Shown: one piece after another, positions 23,926-32,387 of the stretch
How positions within the stretch are numbered: the first letter of the stretch is position 1
How the letters are laid out: the number at the start of each line of letters is the position of its first letter
Assembly: GCA_017551665.1 (NCBI GenBank)
Contig: JAFZLB010000094.1
Location: 1 to 61,822, forward strand
Direction of reading: 5' to 3'
DNA: 61,822 nucleotides
Source of the DNA: Lachnospiraceae bacterium
Lineage (GTDB): Bacteria > Bacillota > Clostridia > Lachnospirales > Lachnospiraceae
Program-made: the position numbers and the translations under genes
The notes under the pieces: generated by a model
What the model saw: the letters and a program-made list of their open reading frames with translations, nothing else
Database searches by the model: none
What the model was told of the DNA's origin: nothing

Positions 23926-25270
23926 TCAGGGAAAGATATTCGTTTCCAGTCTCGGCTGTGACAAGAATCTGGTGGATACGGAGCACATGATGGGCGCGCT
24001 CCGGGAAGCCGGGTTTACCTTCACGGACGAAGAGGAGGGCGCGGACGCCGCCATCGTCAACACCTGCTGTTTCATCCATGACGCAAAGCAGGAATCCGTG
24101 CGGGAGATTTTAAGACTTGCCGCGTACAAGAGCGGCGGAAGCCTCGGCGCACTCCTTGTGACGGGCTGTCTGGCCGAGCGTTATAAAGAGGAAATCCGCA
24201 GGGAGATTCCGGAGGTGGACGCGATTGTCGGCACCGCCGCGATTGACCGGATTGTACAGACCCTTCGCGCGGTCCTTAAGGGAAGGCCGAAGGACGCGCT
24301 CGCGGACATTCACCGCAGTTACAAAATGACCGCCGGAAGAGTTCTGACCACCGGCGGCCATTATGCTTATTTGAAGATCGCGGAGGGCTGCGACAAGCAC
24401 TGTACTTACTGCATCATCCCTTCGCTGCGCGGGCGCTACCGCAGCGTGCCGGAGGATACGCTCGTCGCGGAAGCAAAGCAGCTTGCGGCGCTAGGGGTGA
24501 AGGAACTCATCCTCGTGGCGCAGGAAACCACACGCTACGGCCTGGATTTGTACGGGGAAAAGCGGCTGCATGTGCTGCTGAAGCGGCTTTGCGCGGAAGC
24601 GGAGGGCATCCGCTGGATCCGGCTTTTGTACTGTTATCCGGAGGAGATTACGGAGGATCTGATCCGCGTGATCCGGGAAGAGGACAAAATCGTGAAGTAC
24701 CTGGATATCCCGGTGCAGAGCGGCTCCGACGCCGTGCTGAAGCGCATGGGACGGAAGGGCGTGACGGCACAAAGCATCCGTGACACGGTCACAAGGCTCC
24801 GCAGGGAGATTCCGGGTGTCTGTTTAAGAACGACGCTGATTGCGGGTTTTCCGGGGGAGACGGCTTCGGATCACCGTCAGAGCATGGCACTGGTGAAGGA
24901 ATTGCGCTTTGACCGCCTCGGCGTCTTCACGTACTCGAAGGAAGAGGGGACGGCCGCGGCAAGGATGCGGGGACAGATCGAAGAACCGCTGAAGAAACGA
25001 CGCCGCACGCAGCTGATGAAGCTGCAGCAGCAGATTGTGTTTGAGAAGGCGAAAGAACGTGTGAACCGCGTGTATGATGTGCTCGTGGACGGCACGATCA
25101 CGGAAGAGGACGGAACGGAAATCTGCGTCGGCAGGACGTCGATGGACGCGCCCGATGTGGACGGACTGATGTTTTTCAAAGCGAAGGGACACATGCCCCT
25201 GAGCGGGGACATTGTTCGCGTCCGTGTGACGAAAGCCGCCGGATATGATCTGACCGGAAAAGAAATCTGA
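23843..25270 (+). CDS. rimO: Ribosomal protein uS12 methylthiotransferase RimO
   Basis: RimO adds a methylthio group to an Asp of ribosomal protein uS12. Domains in order: UPF0004 (SSLGCDKNLVDTEHMMG, NTCCFIHDA, TGCLAERY), radical SAM with CDKHCTYC, and a C-terminal TRAM domain (about 405-475). The conserved start of the family falls at about residue 31 (KIFVSSLGCDKN), yet no ATG, GTG or TTG exists there. The only in-frame start upstream is GTG at 23843, inside rpoZ and without a Shine-Dalgarno. This gives an 83-nt out-of-frame overlap and a Lys/Arg-rich N-terminal extension. A rare start codon (ATA near 23942), frameshifting from rpoZ or a sequence error are alternatives. Product identity is secure; the start is not. 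Confidence 0.85.
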   Translation: MTRTPIPKPKPTRKRTERKKRTKKTKPDQGKIFVSSLGCDKNLVDTEHMMGALREAGFTFTDEEEGADAAIVNTCCFIHDAKQESVREILRLAAYKSGGSLGALLVTGCLAERYKEEIRREIPEVDAIVGTAAIDRIVQTLRAVLKGRPKDALADIHRSYKMTAGRVLTTGGHYAYLKIAEGCDKHCTYCIIPSLRGRYRSVPEDTLVAEAKQLAALGVKELILVAQETTRYGLDLYGEKRLHVLLKRLCAEAEGIRWIRLLYCYPEEITEDLIRVIREEDKIVKYLDIPVQSGSDAVLKRMGRKGVTAQSIRDTVTRLRREIPGVCLRTTLIAGFPGETASDHRQSMALVKELRFDRLGVFTYSKEEGTAAARMRGQIEEPLKKRRRTQLMKLQQQIVFEKAKERVNRVYDVLVDGTITEEDGTEICVGRTSMDAPDVDGLMFFKAKGHMPLSGDIVRVRVTKAAGYDLTGKEI

Positions 25271-25283
25271 GGGGAGAAACAAG

Positions 25284-25835
25284 ATGAATCTGCCGAACAA
25301 GCTCACGATCCTCCGCATACTGCTGATACCCGTCATGGTGCTGTTCCTTCTCGTGCCGGTGACGGGGGAAGCCGACCGCTGGATTGCTGTCGCGGTTTTT
25401 ATCATCGCGTCTCTCACGGATTTTGCGGACGGCAGGATCGCAAGGGGAAGGAACCTCGTGACGAATTTCGGCAAGCTCATGGACCCGATGGCGGACAAGC
25501 TTCTGGTCTGTTCCGCACTGGTCTGCCTTGTGGCGCTTGCGCGGATTCCCGCCTGGATTGTGATTCTCATCATCGCCAGGGAATTTGCCATTTCCGGCGT
25601 CCGCCAGCTGGGCGCGGAGCAGGGGCGCGTCATTGCCGCCAGTTACTGGGGCAAATTCAAAACCTTTTCCCAGATGCTTATGATCATCTGCATGATCGTT
25701 GATTTGAAAACCCTTGTGCCGCAGCTTGCGATTGTCACGGACATTCTGATGTGGACGGCACTGGCCCTGACGCTGATTTCCATGATGGATTACCTCATTA
25801 AGAACCGGGATATCATCACGGCCGGGGGGCTGTAA
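25284..25835 (+). CDS. pgsA: CDP-diacylglycerol-glycerol-3-phosphate phosphatidyltransferase
   Basis: PgsA makes phosphatidylglycerophosphate, the committed step to phosphatidylglycerol. The 183 residues carry the CDP-alcohol phosphotransferase signature: DFADG, then R-I-A-R, then G and two Asp residues in KLMDPMADKL (about 47-76). Four to six membrane segments are visible. A GGGGAG sequence precedes the ATG. It follows rimO by 13 bases, an order common in Firmicutes. Confidence 0.95.
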   Translation: MNLPNKLTILRILLIPVMVLFLLVPVTGEADRWIAVAVFIIASLTDFADGRIARGRNLVTNFGKLMDPMADKLLVCSALVCLVALARIPAWIVILIIAREFAISGVRQLGAEQGRVIAASYWGKFKTFSQMLMIICMIVDLKTLVPQLAIVTDILMWTALALTLISMMDYLIKNRDIITAGGL

Positions 25836-25857
25836 CGCGCAAACAGATAATATGCTG

Positions 25858-25886
25858 TTGTTTCATCCGGCTTCAGCCGATATAAT
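25858..25886 (+). promoter_or_regulatory. Promoter giving a leaderless mRNA for the first GGDEF gene
   Basis: TTGTTT (25858-25863), 17-bp spacer and perfect TATAAT (25881-25886). Six bases separate the -10 box from the ATG at 25893, which puts the expected start point on the A of the ATG. Confidence 0.6.
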
Positions 25887-25892
25887 GGAAGT

Positions 25893-27617
25893 ATGGTACA
25901 GTTAATCCGGAAAAACCATTTATTGTCCGCATCACTCGGGGCCGTATTTCTGGTCTTTTTTCTTGTGCTGTTTTTATTCCGCGCCCCCGTATTCGACCGG
26001 GAAATGAAATACGAAATCACCACGCTGACGGACTGGTCCGTGAGCGTCAACGGTCGTCCCTACGCCGACGGGGAAACGGTGGAGCTGAACAGCGTCATGA
26101 TTCCCGGCATGAAGGTCGGCGACAGCTGCGAAATGCGTACCGCGCTGCCGGCCGGAGACAAACTGCCGGGTGCCACGCTGTATTTTCATACGCTGCAGTC
26201 CGTTGTGGAGGTCTTCATCGACGGGGAGCAGGTCTATTCCTACGGAACCCGGTGGCATGAGGACGGGCGGATGCTCAAGCGCGGTCTTTGTATGGTGCCG
26301 GTGCCGACGGAATACGAAGGCAGGGAGGTGCTGATCCGCCTGACGGCAACCGAGCCCGGTGCCTTCAGTACCTTAGGACCCGTTCAGTTAGGCAATGAAG
26401 CAGACCTGCTGACCGAGTTCTTGCAGGAGCGCAGACTGCCGATGTTCTTCGGCATTTTCCTCTGCGTCTTTGCCATGTTACAGATTCTCTGGATGCCCTA
26501 TCTGCTGCTTCGGGAAGGGGCGAGTCCCCGCCCCCTGTTCGGTGCCTGCATTACCATGCTGGCCGGGATGTACATTCTCGGATTTTATCATCTCTTTGAG
26601 ATTTTTTCCGTGTATCCGGAACTGTCCACCATGGTGGAATATCTGTCCCTCTATCTCATGCCCGCAGCGATCTGTGCCTATATCTGGACGCTGATGAACG
26701 GTGCGTTGAAGCGGCTCTACCGCTATTTTGTCGTCACGGATCTGGCCATGATTGCCATGATCCTCATCCTGCATGTGATGTCGATTGTGCATCTCACGGC
26801 TTATCTGACCGTGTCCTATATTATCACCGCGCTGGAGAGCGTTCCTTACCTTTTTTTCACCAGGGGCGGGATCCGCAGCCGCGGCACCCAGAGCGGCGTG
26901 CTGGACCGGGTGGCGGACCGGCTGGTCTACGTCGGATTTGCTTTGCTTGCGGGCGGTGCCATCATTGACATGATCTTTTTTATCCGCGCGAAGTTTTTCG
27001 GCGGCGGAGAGGCAACCGTGGGCATTCCTTTCATTTCCGTCGGTTCGATCCTCTTCACCATGGCACTGACCGCACAGTATTTCCTTTACGGCGTGTCCCA
27101 TCTGCGCGCGGACGTCACAAGGGAACAGCTGGAGGAAAAAGCCTATACGGACCCGCTCACCGGGCTTGCGAACCGCATCCGCTCCGAGCAGGTGATGCAG
27201 CAGCTGCGGATCGGAGAGCCCTTTGTCATCATTTCGCTGGATATGGACGGCTTAAAAAAAGTCAACGACGCCCTGGGGCATGCCGAGGGTGACCGTATGC
27301 TGACGGGCTTTGCCGCGGCGCTGAAAAAATGCTTTGAGGGCATGACGCTCATCGGCCGCATGGGCGGTGACGAGTTTATTGTCATCATGACGGGAGAACA
27401 GTGCGCGGTGCTCTCCGCAAAGCTCAACGAGCTGGAACGGGAACTCTTTGACCTGAATCTGGATGAGCGGAAGTTTTCCTACAGCGTTTCCTACGGCTAC
27501 GCCACAAACCAGGAGACCCATTACGGCAGGCGCGTCCGCGATATCTACATGCTGGCGGACCGGAGAATGTATGACATGAAACGCAGACGCAAACAGGAGA
27601 AGGAGGCTGACGCATGA
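25893..27617 (+). CDS. Membrane diguanylate cyclase with extracellular jelly-roll and 7TM domain
   Basis: Makes c-di-GMP from two GTP. The 574 residues show a first membrane helix (about 10-30), an extracellular beta-rich domain (about 31-185; GH2-like jelly-roll of the 7TMR-DISM type, with VEVFIDGEQVYSYGTRW), seven membrane segments (about 195-395) and a cytoplasmic GGDEF domain with intact GGDEF at about 491-495 and DPLTGLANR at its start. No proper Shine-Dalgarno is present (GGAAG is one base from the ATG) and the promoter suggests a leaderless mRNA. Its stop overlaps the ATG of the next gene by 4 bases. The ligand of the outer domain is unknown; a carbohydrate is plausible. A similar pair of genes sits at 37859-41669. 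Confidence 0.88.
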   Translation: MVQLIRKNHLLSASLGAVFLVFFLVLFLFRAPVFDREMKYEITTLTDWSVSVNGRPYADGETVELNSVMIPGMKVGDSCEMRTALPAGDKLPGATLYFHTLQSVVEVFIDGEQVYSYGTRWHEDGRMLKRGLCMVPVPTEYEGREVLIRLTATEPGAFSTLGPVQLGNEADLLTEFLQERRLPMFFGIFLCVFAMLQILWMPYLLLREGASPRPLFGACITMLAGMYILGFYHLFEIFSVYPELSTMVEYLSLYLMPAAICAYIWTLMNGALKRLYRYFVVTDLAMIAMILILHVMSIVHLTAYLTVSYIITALESVPYLFFTRGGIRSRGTQSGVLDRVADRLVYVGFALLAGGAIIDMIFFIRAKFFGGGEATVGIPFISVGSILFTMALTAQYFLYGVSHLRADVTREQLEEKAYTDPLTGLANRIRSEQVMQQLRIGEPFVIISLDMDGLKKVNDALGHAEGDRMLTGFAAALKKCFEGMTLIGRMGGDEFIVIMTGEQCAVLSAKLNELERELFDLNLDERKFSYSVSYGYATNQETHYGRRVRDIYMLADRRMYDMKRRRKQEKEADA

Positions 27618-30600
27618 GGGGCCGTGTCTCCCAGAGAAATCAGATCCTGGGGATCACCCTGATCCTGTTTGTGATCGGTGCGGTCACGGTTTCTTACTTT
27701 GTGCGCTACCGTCCGGCGGATGAAATCGTCCGTTTTTCCGACGGATGGACCATGCGCTTCGGGGAGGAAATCACCAAGGACGCGAACATCGACGCACTGA
27801 CGGAACTTCTGACGGATGACCGTGTGCACGGGCAGAGCGTCACTCTTTCCCGTGTGCTGGACAATGTCCCGGCGGATCTGTCTGCACCGACGCTGTTGCT
27901 GGATGTGTATTACATGGCACTGGAGGTGTATCTGGACGGCGAATTTGTGGATGCGGAACAGACGAAGCGCTTCCAAGACGGCGAGTTTCTGGACGCGCAG
28001 TATTATTTCGTGAGCCTGCCGGACGGCTATGAGGGGAAAACCCTGGAGATCCGGCTGTATGTGGATGAGAGCGGTGCGGACAATTACTTCGGTGAGCCGT
28101 CCTTCAGCTCCTACCGTGACCTGATGCGCACCCACATGACGCGCAACGCGTTTCCGCTGTTCATCGGCATTTTCATGATCATTTTCGGCATTTACTTTCT
28201 GATCGTGTCGTTGTTCTTCACGGCACTGATTCCGGAGATCAAGGGACAGATCATCAGCGCGCTGCTGTCGCTGGACGCCGGCGTCTGGACGCTGACGCAG
28301 TTCCGTCTGACGGCGCTGGTGATGCGTTCCGACGTGACGACAATGGTCGAGTACATCACCTATTTCGCCTTTGTGCCGATTTATTACCTGATGCTGTCCC
28401 AGGTGCGGTCCCATACCCCGAAGCGCAAACGGATTTACCGGATGGCCGCGCTGGTGCAGGCGCTCATTCTCGGCAGTTTCCTCATCCTGCATATGAACGG
28501 CACCCTGCATGTCACGCATGCCCGTGCGGTCTTTTATCTGTTCTGCTTCATCATGACCGTCCTCTGGGTGTTCTATGATGTCCGGGATCTCCGCAGCGGC
28601 AGCCTTTCCATGCTGAACGTGCTGCAGATGGCGGGACCGACCGTCTTTGCCTTTTTTGCCTGGATCGGCGCGTCGATTTATCTCTTCACGGGCTATGCGA
28701 AAAACGTGCCGCCGGCATTCTTTTCCCGCATCAGTTTTTCCCTGGGCGGATTTCTCTTCGTCATCATCCGCTACATGATCTATTTCTTCCTGCTGGTGGA
28801 GACGCAGAGCCGCAAGCTGGAATTTGAGTCCCTGACCAAAATCGCGAATATGGATACGCTGACGGGGCTGTATAACCGTCATTATTCCACGGACCGTTTC
28901 GCGGACTTAAACGATTCCCGCAGGGATTACTGCCTGGTCTCTCTGGACATGAATCACTTAAAATACGTGAACGATACCTTCGGACACGGCAAGGGCGACG
29001 CGCTGCTCATTGATTTTTCCGGCATCCTGCTCAAATCCTTCCCGGAGAACGCCAGATGCTGCCGCATGGGCGGTGACGAATTTCTGGTCATTCTCGAAAA
29101 TGTCTCGGAAGAGCAGGTCCGGGAATGGATTGCGCAATGCAGCGCGGAATTTACGCAGCTGGACAAGACGGAGCCCATGATTCCGCACAGCGTCGCCAGC
29201 GGATTTGCCTTCAAGCATGAGCTGCCGGAGGGCGATGCCCATGCCGTCTTTCTCCTGGCAGACCAACGGATGTATGCGCTGAAAAAGGAGCAGAAGGAGA
29301 AGGAAGGCCTGGATTACGCGGCCCCCGACGAGGGCGATGCCTTTCTTCCGCTGGCACCGGCTTCCGTTGCGCTGCAGGAGATGGTGATTGACCCGAAGTC
29401 CCACATGGACAACGCGAGGAAGCGCCGTCTGGACGCGATTTTTACGGCCATTGCATCCTCTGCAGATGATGTCAGCGCCTTCCTCTGCGACATGCGCTAT
29501 GATTACAGCCGCTGGGGCAAAAACGCCGTGGATTTCTTCGCGATGCCGGGGGAATACATGCACGGTGCCGGGGCGATCTGGGAACAGCACATTCACCCGG
29601 ATGACCGGCAGGCGTACCGGCAGAGCATTGACGCGCTCTGGAACAGTGCGCGGGACGGCCATGACATGCAGTACCGTGCCCTGTCCAAGGACGGGAAATA
29701 TGTGGTGGTCACCTGCAGGGGCGTGGCGGTCAAGGACGAGGACGGACGTCCGGAATACTTCATGGGTTCCATTAAGAATCACGGCGTCCAGAGCCATATT
29801 GATCCGGTGACGGGGCTGCGGAACCAGTTCGGGTTTACCGAGGATATCAATGATCTTCTGCGCGCGCATACGGAGGCCAGGGTGCTGCTCATCGGTATTG
29901 CGCAGTTTGCCCAGATCAATGACCTTTACGGTTACAGCTACGGCTCCCGTGTGCTCTCCAAGGTGGGGCGTCTCGTCCTGGAACACGCCGGCAATTCCGG
30001 TGAGGTCTACCGTATGGAAGGCGCACGCTTCGCGATTGTCAGCAGGGATTACACGGAGGAGGAACTGACGAAGTGCTACCGTCTGCTGCAGAGCACCGTG
30101 AAGGGAGACTTCTTTGTGGACGGCAAGCGGCAGAACCTGGTGCTGAACGGCGGGCTTCTCTCGATTGACAATTTCCGCGTCAGCGTGACGACGGTCTCGA
30201 GCTGTCTCAATTACGCGGTCAACGAATCCGCGAACCGCAAGAACGGAGATCTCGTGGTTTTCCAGAACGAGATGATGGACGAGAACCGCCGCACCATGGA
30301 AATGCTCAATGTCATCCGAGGCTGTATCGTGGACGATTTCCGCGGCTTCTATCTCTGCTATCAGTATCTCGTGGATGCGCATACGGCCGAGGTCAGCGGC
30401 GCGGAGGCATTGCTGCGCTGGAAGAATGATTTCTACGGGAATGTGCCGCCGGGGAAATATGTCCCCGTCTTAGAGCAGGATCCGCTCTTCCCGGAGCTGG
30501 GCGCATGGATTCTCAGGCAGGCCATGACGGACGGCAGACGTTTCCTGGAGATTTATCCGCAGTTTGTGATGAATGTCAACCTGTCCTACTCGCAGCTTGA

Positions 30601-31057
30601 GAAATTCGATTTCGTCAGCATGGTGGGAGAGATCATCGAAGAGACCGGCTTCCCGGCAGATCATCTCTGCCTGGAGGTGACGGAGAGCTGCCGCGTGCTG
30701 GATACCGCTATGCTCAAACATATCATCGAATCCTTAAAGACCATCGGCGTGCGCTTCGCGCTGGATGATTTCGGCACGGGCTTCTCCTCGCTGTCGGTGC
30801 TGCGGCAGATTCACTTTGATGTCGTCAAGATCGACAGGGAGTTTGTCATTGACATCGAGAACAGCCTGCAGCCGGAGAACACGATCCGCGCCATTGTCAT
30901 GCTGGCGCAGAACTACGGTTCCGCCGTCTGCGTGGAAGGAGTGGAAACGCAGGAAGCCGTCAACCGCTTAAAGGCCATGCCCATCAAGACGATTCAGGGC
31001 TATTTCTACGCCAGGCCGCGGCCCATGGAGGAACTGATGGAGGAAGCGGGCAGATAA
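27614..31057 (+). CDS. 7TM-GGDEF-PAS-GGDEF(degenerate)-EAL c-di-GMP enzyme
   Basis: A 1147-residue protein with the same front end as its neighbour: membrane helix, extracellular jelly-roll (about 35-165), seven membrane segments (about 170-395). A GGDEF domain with intact GGDEF follows (near 486), then a PAS-like domain (about 610-735), a second GGDEF fold with the motif ruined (MEGARF, near 800), and an EAL domain (about 905-1140). The EAL part keeps EALLRW (near 931), LEVTES, DDFGTGFSSL, KIDREF and EGVE, so phosphodiesterase activity is expected. The degenerate GGDEF may be a GTP-sensing regulator. The start overlaps the upstream stop (ATGA) with AGGAG and GGAGG upstream, so the two are translated from one mRNA. 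Confidence 0.88.
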   Translation: MRGRVSQRNQILGITLILFVIGAVTVSYFVRYRPADEIVRFSDGWTMRFGEEITKDANIDALTELLTDDRVHGQSVTLSRVLDNVPADLSAPTLLLDVYYMALEVYLDGEFVDAEQTKRFQDGEFLDAQYYFVSLPDGYEGKTLEIRLYVDESGADNYFGEPSFSSYRDLMRTHMTRNAFPLFIGIFMIIFGIYFLIVSLFFTALIPEIKGQIISALLSLDAGVWTLTQFRLTALVMRSDVTTMVEYITYFAFVPIYYLMLSQVRSHTPKRKRIYRMAALVQALILGSFLILHMNGTLHVTHARAVFYLFCFIMTVLWVFYDVRDLRSGSLSMLNVLQMAGPTVFAFFAWIGASIYLFTGYAKNVPPAFFSRISFSLGGFLFVIIRYMIYFFLLVETQSRKLEFESLTKIANMDTLTGLYNRHYSTDRFADLNDSRRDYCLVSLDMNHLKYVNDTFGHGKGDALLIDFSGILLKSFPENARCCRMGGDEFLVILENVSEEQVREWIAQCSAEFTQLDKTEPMIPHSVASGFAFKHELPEGDAHAVFLLADQRMYALKKEQKEKEGLDYAAPDEGDAFLPLAPASVALQEMVIDPKSHMDNARKRRLDAIFTAIASSADDVSAFLCDMRYDYSRWGKNAVDFFAMPGEYMHGAGAIWEQHIHPDDRQAYRQSIDALWNSARDGHDMQYRALSKDGKYVVVTCRGVAVKDEDGRPEYFMGSIKNHGVQSHIDPVTGLRNQFGFTEDINDLLRAHTEARVLLIGIAQFAQINDLYGYSYGSRVLSKVGRLVLEHAGNSGEVYRMEGARFAIVSRDYTEEELTKCYRLLQSTVKGDFFVDGKRQNLVLNGGLLSIDNFRVSVTTVSSCLNYAVNESANRKNGDLVVFQNEMMDENRRTMEMLNVIRGCIVDDFRGFYLCYQYLVDAHTAEVSGAEALLRWKNDFYGNVPPGKYVPVLEQDPLFPELGAWILRQAMTDGRRFLEIYPQFVMNVNLSYSQLEKFDFVSMVGEIIEETGFPADHLCLEVTESCRVLDTAMLKHIIESLKTIGVRFALDDFGTGFSSLSVLRQIHFDVVKIDREFVIDIENSLQPENTIRAIVMLAQNYGSAVCVEGVETQEAVNRLKAMPIKTIQGYFYARPRPMEELMEEAGR

Positions 31058-31064
31058 ATTTTGC

Positions 31065-31093
31065 TTGATTTTCCATCGGAAATGTGGTATATT
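31065..31093 (+). promoter_or_regulatory. secG promoter (-35 plus extended -10)
   Basis: TTGATT (31065-31070), 17-bp spacer and TATATT (31088-31093) with TGG directly before the -10 box. The start lies near 31100, about 40 nt before the GTG of secG. Confidence 0.6.
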
Positions 31094-31139
31094 AACGGTT
31101 GCGCCTGCGGAACATGCGGGCAGGAACGGAGGAGAATAC

Positions 31140-31382
31140 GTGTCACCTTTAGCAACGGTAGTTACGATTTTGTATATTGCGTTCTGCATCGTCATGATTG
31201 TGCTGATCCTCTCCCAGGAAGGGAAACAGCAGGGTCTCGGGACGATCGGCGGCGGCGGAGCGGACAGTTACTGGGCAAAGATCAAAGGTCATACCAAGGA
31301 GGGGATGCTCCCGCGTTTAACGGCAATTCTCGCGTCACTCTTTCTCCTGGTATCGCTCCTGATCGATATGAACCTCTTTTAA
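31140..31382 (+). CDS. secG: Protein translocase subunit SecG
   Basis: SecG is a small two-helix partner of SecYE. The 80 residues start at GTG 31140 with GGAGGAG placed about 6 bases upstream. The first membrane segment is followed by the family loop LSQEGKQQGLGTIGGGGADSYW, then the second segment near the C-terminus. A longer in-frame start upstream would run through the promoter. It has its own promoter and an intrinsic terminator right behind it. The usual Firmicutes neighbour rnr (RNase R) is missing; smpB follows directly. Confidence 0.93.
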   Translation: MSPLATVVTILYIAFCIVMIVLILSQEGKQQGLGTIGGGGADSYWAKIKGHTKEGMLPRLTAILASLFLLVSLLIDMNLF

Positions 31383-31412
31383 GCGGAGGGTTCACCGAAG
31401 AGGACTTTGCGG

Positions 31413-31440
31413 ACGCCCGGTCATGCACCGGGCGTTTTTA
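31413..31440 (+). terminator. Intrinsic terminator after secG
   Basis: ACGCCCGG (31413-31420) pairs with CCGGGCGT (31428-31435) around a 7-nt loop, followed by a T-run (31435-31439). It separates secG from smpB, although some read-through could feed smpB because no clear smpB promoter is visible. Confidence 0.8.
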
Positions 31441-31466
31441 TCTTATCAGGGTGTAAATTTTGTGCG

Positions 31467-31925
31467 ATGGAAGCGGCAAAACTGATTGCAAATAACAAAA
31501 AGGCCTTTCACGACTACTTTATCGAGGAACGCATCGAGGCGGGGATTGAGCTTTTCGGCACCGAGGTAAAGAGTCTCAGACAGGGAAAGTGCAGCATCAA
31601 GGAAGCCTATGTGGAGATCAAAAAAGGAGAGGCCTTCGTGGTGCAGATGCACATCCCGCCGTATGAGATGGGCAATATCTTCAACCGCGATCCGGTGCGG
31701 AAGCGCAGGCTTTTGATGCACAAGGCCGAGATCCGCAAGCTGGACGCGGCGTCGCAGGAAAAGGGTTATACGCTGGTACCCCTTCAGGTGTATTTCAGGC
31801 GGGGCCGCGCCAAAGTGGAGGTGGGGCTCGCGAAGGGGAAGAAGCTGTATGATAAACGGCAGACGATTGCGAAGAAGGACGCAAGAAGGGAGGCAGAGAG
31901 AGAGTATAAGCAAAGATTTTCATAA
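31467..31925 (+). CDS. smpB: SsrA-binding protein SmpB
   Basis: SmpB carries tmRNA to stalled ribosomes. The 152 residues begin MEAAKLIANNKKAFHDYFIEE, close to the family start, with GIELFGTEVKSLRQGKCSIKEAYVEI and the basic C-terminal tail (KKLYDKRQTIAKKDARREAEREYKQ) that mimics the mRNA in the A site. The ATG at 31467 is chosen because earlier in-frame codons run back through the secG terminator. The Shine-Dalgarno is weak (AGGGTG, 13 bases away). The tmRNA gene begins 99 bases after the stop, so partner protein and RNA are neighbours. Confidence 0.94.
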   Translation: MEAAKLIANNKKAFHDYFIEERIEAGIELFGTEVKSLRQGKCSIKEAYVEIKKGEAFVVQMHIPPYEMGNIFNRDPVRKRRLLMHKAEIRKLDAASQEKGYTLVPLQVYFRRGRAKVEVGLAKGKKLYDKRQTIAKKDARREAEREYKQRFS

Positions 31926-31929
31926 GGTA

Positions 31930-32020
31930 GCACTGCGACACTAGGCTCGAAAGAACCTCGCCAAGTGTCCCAGTACGCAGTGTGCACGTAAGCGACCAAA
32001 GTACGGTCGCAAGTGCTCAC
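31930..32020. other. Structured spacer between smpB and tmRNA (two hairpins)
   Basis: The first hairpin has stems ACTGCG (31932-31937) with 31976-31981, ACACT (31938-31942) with 31964-31968, and a tip AGGxTC-GAAA-GAxCCT (31943-31958) with a GNRA-type tetraloop. The second has GCGACC (31992-31997) with GGTCGC (32005-32010), extended by GCAC (31984-31987) with GTGC (32013-32016). It may form part of the tmRNA precursor leader or be an intergenic palindromic element. Confidence 0.5.
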
Positions 32021-32024
32021 ATGC

Positions 32025-32387
32025 GGGCCAGTCAAGGTTTCGACAGGGATTTTGAAGCTGGAGAAGCGATCCGCGGGATGGCGCGTCAGACCTCAAACCT
32101 AAACACAAACGCTGAAGACAATTTAGCGCTCGCCGCTTAAGCGGCGCGTCGCCCCCCGTGCACCCGCACATGGGGTAAGCGGCGTCGACGATGCGGGAAA
32201 CGACACGGTCAAAGCTTTGAGACCGATGGGCGTATCATGAAGCTACCGGGAGACATGCGTGCGTGAACCCGCGCCGCCGCCCGGGAACGGAGGGAGTCGC
32301 AGTACAAAGACCTCACAACGGTTCACTATGATCGTAGAAGGACAGGGGATGAGTCTTTGGACGTGGGTTCGATTCCCACCTGGTCCA
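32025..32387 (+). ncRNA. ssrA: tmRNA (SsrA)
   Basis: The transfer-messenger RNA rescues stalled ribosomes and tags nascent proteins. The 5' end GGGCCAG (32025-32031) pairs with CTGGTCC (32380-32386) as a 7-bp acceptor stem with one G-U pair. GGTTTCGACAGGGAT follows the 5' strand as in other tmRNAs. The T-arm is GTGGG-TTCGATT-CCCAC (32363-32379). The tag frame ends in codons for NTNAEDNLALAA and a TAA at 32138-32140; the resume codon is probably AAC at 32096 but is not certain. The discriminator A (32387) is followed by CTA, so the terminal CCA is not encoded. Pseudoknot regions lie between the tag and the T-arm. No terminator follows. Confidence 0.93.

Noticed and set aside
31407-31466. Upstream extension of smpB by 20 codons
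   Set aside because: The frame is open but runs through the secG terminator and gives sequence unlike SmpB; the family start matches the ATG at 31467.
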